64,000 bases of DNA from Gemmata massiliana (lineage in GTDB: Bacteria > Planctomycetota > Planctomycetia > Gemmatales > Gemmataceae). The stretch spans positions 9,817,738-9,881,737 of the forward strand of contig NZ_LR593886.1 in NCBI RefSeq assembly GCF_901538265.1, read 5' to 3'. The translations under genes were made by a program, and so were the position numbers. Positions 61,433 to 64,000 of this stretch are shown here, in pieces (the first letter of the stretch is position 1; each line of letters starts with the position of its first letter). Under the pieces are notes generated by a model. The model saw nothing but the letters and a program-made list of their open reading frames with translations. It made no database searches and was not told the DNA's origin.

Positions 61433-62422
61433 TTATTTCAACTCGCGAGGCTGTTGTACGCCCTCGGGGGTCACAAGTCCGACACATACCGGCGGCGCTT
61501 TGGAAACCGACGACAGCACCGGTTTGAGCGTGCGAGCGGTCAGATCGTCCGCGTCCGTGAGCAGCACGATGAAATCGGGACTTATGCCGAGTGCAGCACG
61601 CACGGCGACGAGGTGATTACTCTTCCCGCGCGGCTCCAGAGCGGCGAGCGCAGTAGTCGCGGCCCGAATGTTCGCCTCGGTCGTGGGTAGGGCGCTGCCG
61701 TTTGACGCGAGGAGCGGATAGGCACTGCTGTCGTACACGATGATTTGGAACCGCACGGTCGCGGGCTGTTGCTTGAGTGTGGCCACGAGTGCGGCTCGAG
61801 CCGCCTCGAACTTGCCCGCGGCTCCCATGCTGCCCGAGGTATCGAGAACGTACACCACAGTCTGACTTTCCCGAAGTGCTCCGTGCATCGCCCGTGCAGC
61901 AGGCGCGCTGGGCCTCGCTCCGTTCGTGCCACTCGCGGGTTTAACGTTCGGGTCGCGCACGGGCGGTGAAACGGCCACGGGCGCAGAATGTGTGATCGCC
62001 CCCGGCTTGTGGATCATCGCAATCAGTTCCGGCGGAAGTGTTTTGGGCACAGCCGCTTTGAACGGGCCGGCCGGTGCCGCCGGGATCACATTCGCGCTGG
62101 TTGGAACTTCGGGCGGTTGCGGTGCGCGGGGTGGCTCAGGTTTTGTGGTGCCGATCTCGGGAGGAATACTGGATGGTGTGGGCGCTGGTGGTGTCAGAGG
62201 GACGGATTGCGGTGAAACTTCGACACCGACAACGTCTTCGACAAAACTCATCCGCACGTCCGGATCGGCTGACGCGCGCGTGTTGATTGCGACTTCGCGT
62301 GTTTTGTGTTCGTTGGAACGCAACAGAACGAAAAGCACGCCCGCAACGGCAACGTGAATGGCGACAGATACGCACACCGCCCAGCGAAAGGCGACACGAG
62401 TCGAGTGGGGGCGCGGCCTCAT
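61433..62422 (-). CDS. Membrane-anchored VWA domain protein
   Basis: From ATG 62422 it has 329 residues. A TonB-like N-terminal anchor (RVAFRWAVCVSVAIHVAVAGVLFVLL) is followed by ~140 residues of Pro-rich linker. A C-terminal von Willebrand factor A domain has the MIDAS motif DTSGSM (in VYVLDTSGSMGAAGKF) and a later TDADD. VWA domains bind metal-dependent partners. The Pro-rich linker with N-terminal anchor suggests it spans the periplasm. The end of the next gene lies about 100 nt upstream of it. Confidence 0.85.
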   Translation of the reverse strand: MRPRPHSTRVAFRWAVCVSVAIHVAVAGVLFVLLRSNEHKTREVAINTRASADPDVRMSFVEDVVGVEVSPQSVPLTPPAPTPSSIPPEIGTTKPEPPRAPQPPEVPTSANVIPAAPAGPFKAAVPKTLPPELIAMIHKPGAITHSAPVAVSPPVRDPNVKPASGTNGARPSAPAARAMHGALRESQTVVYVLDTSGSMGAAGKFEAARAALVATLKQQPATVRFQIIVYDSSAYPLLASNGSALPTTEANIRAATTALAALEPRGKSNHLVAVRAALGISPDFIVLLTDADDLTARTLKPVLSSVSKAPPVCVGLVTPEGVQQPRELK

Positions 62423-62523
62423 GGCCCGCGGAATATCGATGCGGGCGAAAAAAGGGAAGGCCGAAGCGAACGATTGAACGATTTTTCTGGGACGCGAGTG
62501 TCGAGGTTCCGACCCAAAATGGG

Positions 62524-64000
62524 TCAGTTCTTCGTGGCGTTGCGTTGTTGAATGACGGCCTCGCGCACTTTGGCGAAATCCGGATCGCGCCGGTTGACTG
62601 CTTCCCACTCCGGGGTAGCGAGTGCGCCCGCGTCATGGAACCCTTCGTTGATCGCCTTTCGCAGCGCGGCCACGGCCTTCTTCGCGTCGCTGATCTTGGC
62701 CGAATCGGTTCCCCGTGACGCGGCGGCGCACCCGGCGAACGTGTTTGCGATCGCAAACAAATCCTCAGCGGTCTTCGCGTAGCGCGCCAGTTCGTAAGCG
62801 ACCGCGGCGGCTTCGGGCGGGTGGTCCGCACGCACTTCGAGCGTCGCGACCATCCGCAGCGCCAGAATCCGCGTGGAGTCGTATTTCTTGTCGGCGAGAT
62901 TCTGAGGGTTGCTCAGACCGACCTTCACCGCCTCCAGAAACACGAGTTTCTCGTTCGCGAGTTGGGCGACCGGGCCGAGCAGCGGATCGTCTTTCATTCG
63001 TTGCACTTCGCTCAGCGCCTGCTCGTACCAGTCCTTCGCGGTGGACAGTTGCCGTATCTCGGCGTTGATGTCGCCGCACCGGATCAGCGCGAGCGCGAGC
63101 CGGCGCTGGCCGGCCTTGGTGCGCGTGTCCGCGTTACCCTTGAGCGCGAGCCATAGCGTGATCGCGCTGCGCGCGGACGCGAGCGCCTGGGGGCCGTTAC
63201 CGAGGGTCGCGTAGAACCCGGCGAGCCGCTCCCACGCGGTCGCCTCTTCTTCTTTCGCTTGGAAGTTCTTCTCGTCGAGCCGCGCGAGTTTCTGGAACCG
63301 GTCCAGCGAACTCTGCCACACGATGAGGGCGCCCGTGGGGTGGCCGTCGTTGGCGAGCACCTGGCCCCATTTGCCGTAAGCCAGGGCGACGTCGCGCTGG
63401 GCTTGCGCACTACCCGGGTTGGCGGCGGCGAGGCCCACGAGCATCTTCGTGGATCGGCTCGCGAGCTTGTTAGCCGGAACGGGTTTCCCATCCGCGCAGT
63501 GTGCGTCCGCCTGTTTGTACAGCGTCACCGCGAGGGCGCGCGTCACGGTCGCACACCCCTCGTCTTTGCCGCCCAATTCCTCAAGAATTCCCGCACCCTT
63601 CTGAAACGCGATTACGGCCCCCTTGGGGTCTTTGAGAGCGAGTTTGCAATCGCCGATGTACTCCCAACCGTGTGCGAGCTCGAACCGGGCCGCAGCGCTC
63701 TCGGTGTCGAGTTCCTGGAGCGCCTTCAGAAACGCAAACGATGCCTCGTACTCCGCCAAAGCGTCTTTGGTGTAGCCGTTAGCGAGAAGGGCATCGCCGT
63801 GGCGCTGGCGCGCGAGCGCGAGGTCGCGTTGAGCCTTCGCCGATTTGGAGTCGATCGCTTCGAGCGCCAGGCACGCTTCCTTTCCCTTTTTGGTGTTTGT
63901 GAAGGCCGTCGCTAAATCGCCGGTGCGAATTTGGACGTGCCCGAGCCGGCCCCACAGGAGCGCGCGATCGGCGGCGGCGCCCGCGTTCTGCGGATCGAGC
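62524..64000 (-). CDS. TPR-repeat protein, N-terminus beyond window (partial)
   Basis: The frame is open to the right edge; about 490 residues are seen. They form many TPR-like helical pairs, for instance AKAQRDLALARQRHGDALLANGYTKDALAEYEASFAFLKAL, SAAARFELAHGWEYIGDCKLALKDPKGAVIAFQKGAGILEE and AQRDVALAYGKWGQVLANDGHPTGALIVWQSSL. A TTG at 63759 is in frame but translation clearly continues upstream. The C-terminal part (VAALRKAINEGFHDAGALATPEWEAVNRRDPDFAKVREAV) is the kind of tail found after TPRs in planctomycete Ser/Thr kinases. A kinase N-terminus is possible, not visible. Confidence 0.8.
   Translation of the reverse strand, partial: LDPQNAGAAADRALLWGRLGHVQIRTGDLATAFTNTKKGKEACLALEAIDSKSAKAQRDLALARQRHGDALLANGYTKDALAEYEASFAFLKALQELDTESAAARFELAHGWEYIGDCKLALKDPKGAVIAFQKGAGILEELGGKDEGCATVTRALAVTLYKQADAHCADGKPVPANKLASRSTKMLVGLAAANPGSAQAQRDVALAYGKWGQVLANDGHPTGALIVWQSSLDRFQKLARLDEKNFQAKEEEATAWERLAGFYATLGNGPQALASARSAITLWLALKGNADTRTKAGQRRLALALIRCGDINAEIRQLSTAKDWYEQALSEVQRMKDDPLLGPVAQLANEKLVFLEAVKVGLSNPQNLADKKYDSTRILALRMVATLEVRADHPPEAAAVAYELARYAKTAEDLFAIANTFAGCAAASRGTDSAKISDAKKAVAALRKAINEGFHDAGALATPEWEAVNRRDPDFAKVREAVIQQRNATKN

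Overview
The window looks like a planctomycete chromosome of the Gemmata type. Evidence seen here: high GC; paired Planctomycetes cytochrome-type PSD1 (DUF1549/DUF1553) and DUF1501 genes; a BBP7-type outer-membrane protein; a Ser/Thr kinase with Sel1 repeats; a sigma factor fused to a membrane anchor and a large C-terminal region; a sterol-desaturase-family enzyme; and many small secreted Pro/Ala/Lys-rich proteins. No rRNA, tRNA, CRISPR array, transposase or phage module was recognised.

Layout. 1-9.7 kb: end of an FG-GAP protein, a Sel1-repeat kinase, a PfkB sugar kinase, a double-FKBP isomerase, a TPR protein, a MATE transporter, a decayed DUF1080 gene and a small lipoprotein. 9.7-18.2 kb: the DUF1501/PSD1 pair, then the dxr-rseP operon. 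18.2-26.3 kb: enoyl-CoA hydratase, secreted proteins, a Tat-type serpin, a hydroxyacid dehydrogenase, a TolC-like lipoprotein divergent from an orphan response regulator. 26.3-33.7 kb: ERI1-like exonuclease, histone-H1-like protein, hpt, a glycosyltransferase, a PabA/TrpG amidotransferase, a tautomerase, a sugar isomerase-like protein and a polytopic membrane protein. 34-41.5 kb: BBP7 porin-like protein, two convergent sigma factor genes, and an MCE/OmpA fusion. 41.5-47.4 kb: ligA, a PIN toxin-antitoxin pair, ndk, a hotdog protein and a UDP-glucuronate decarboxylase. 47.9-52.7 kb: WD40 protein, two small membrane proteins with a shared SKS motif, sterol desaturase and methyltransferase. 52.7-57.9 kb: dnaA, GNAT, thyX, SGNH hydrolase. 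57.9-64 kb: a duplicated HExxH protein, an AAA ATPase, an unknown protein, a VWA protein and a TPR protein cut by the window end.

How the genes fit together. Most are single genes or short operons. The clear functional units are PSD1-DUF1501, dxr-rseP and antitoxin-toxin. Core replication and nucleotide genes (dnaA, ligA, thyX, ndk, hpt) are scattered among exported and regulatory genes.

The most unusual content is (i) an ECF sigma factor whose exported half carries two DUF1549-like segments and a DUF1553-like tail, resembling parts of the PSD1 protein encoded 22 kb away; (ii) several families of inverted-repeat elements between genes, some of which supply coding sequence (MATE C-terminus, DnaA linker) or a stop codon (response regulator); (iii) a metallopeptidase-like protein with an active-looking and an inactive-looking half; and (iv) a frameshifted DUF1080 relic in an apparent gap. 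I did not find a clear multi-gene defence or biosynthetic system.
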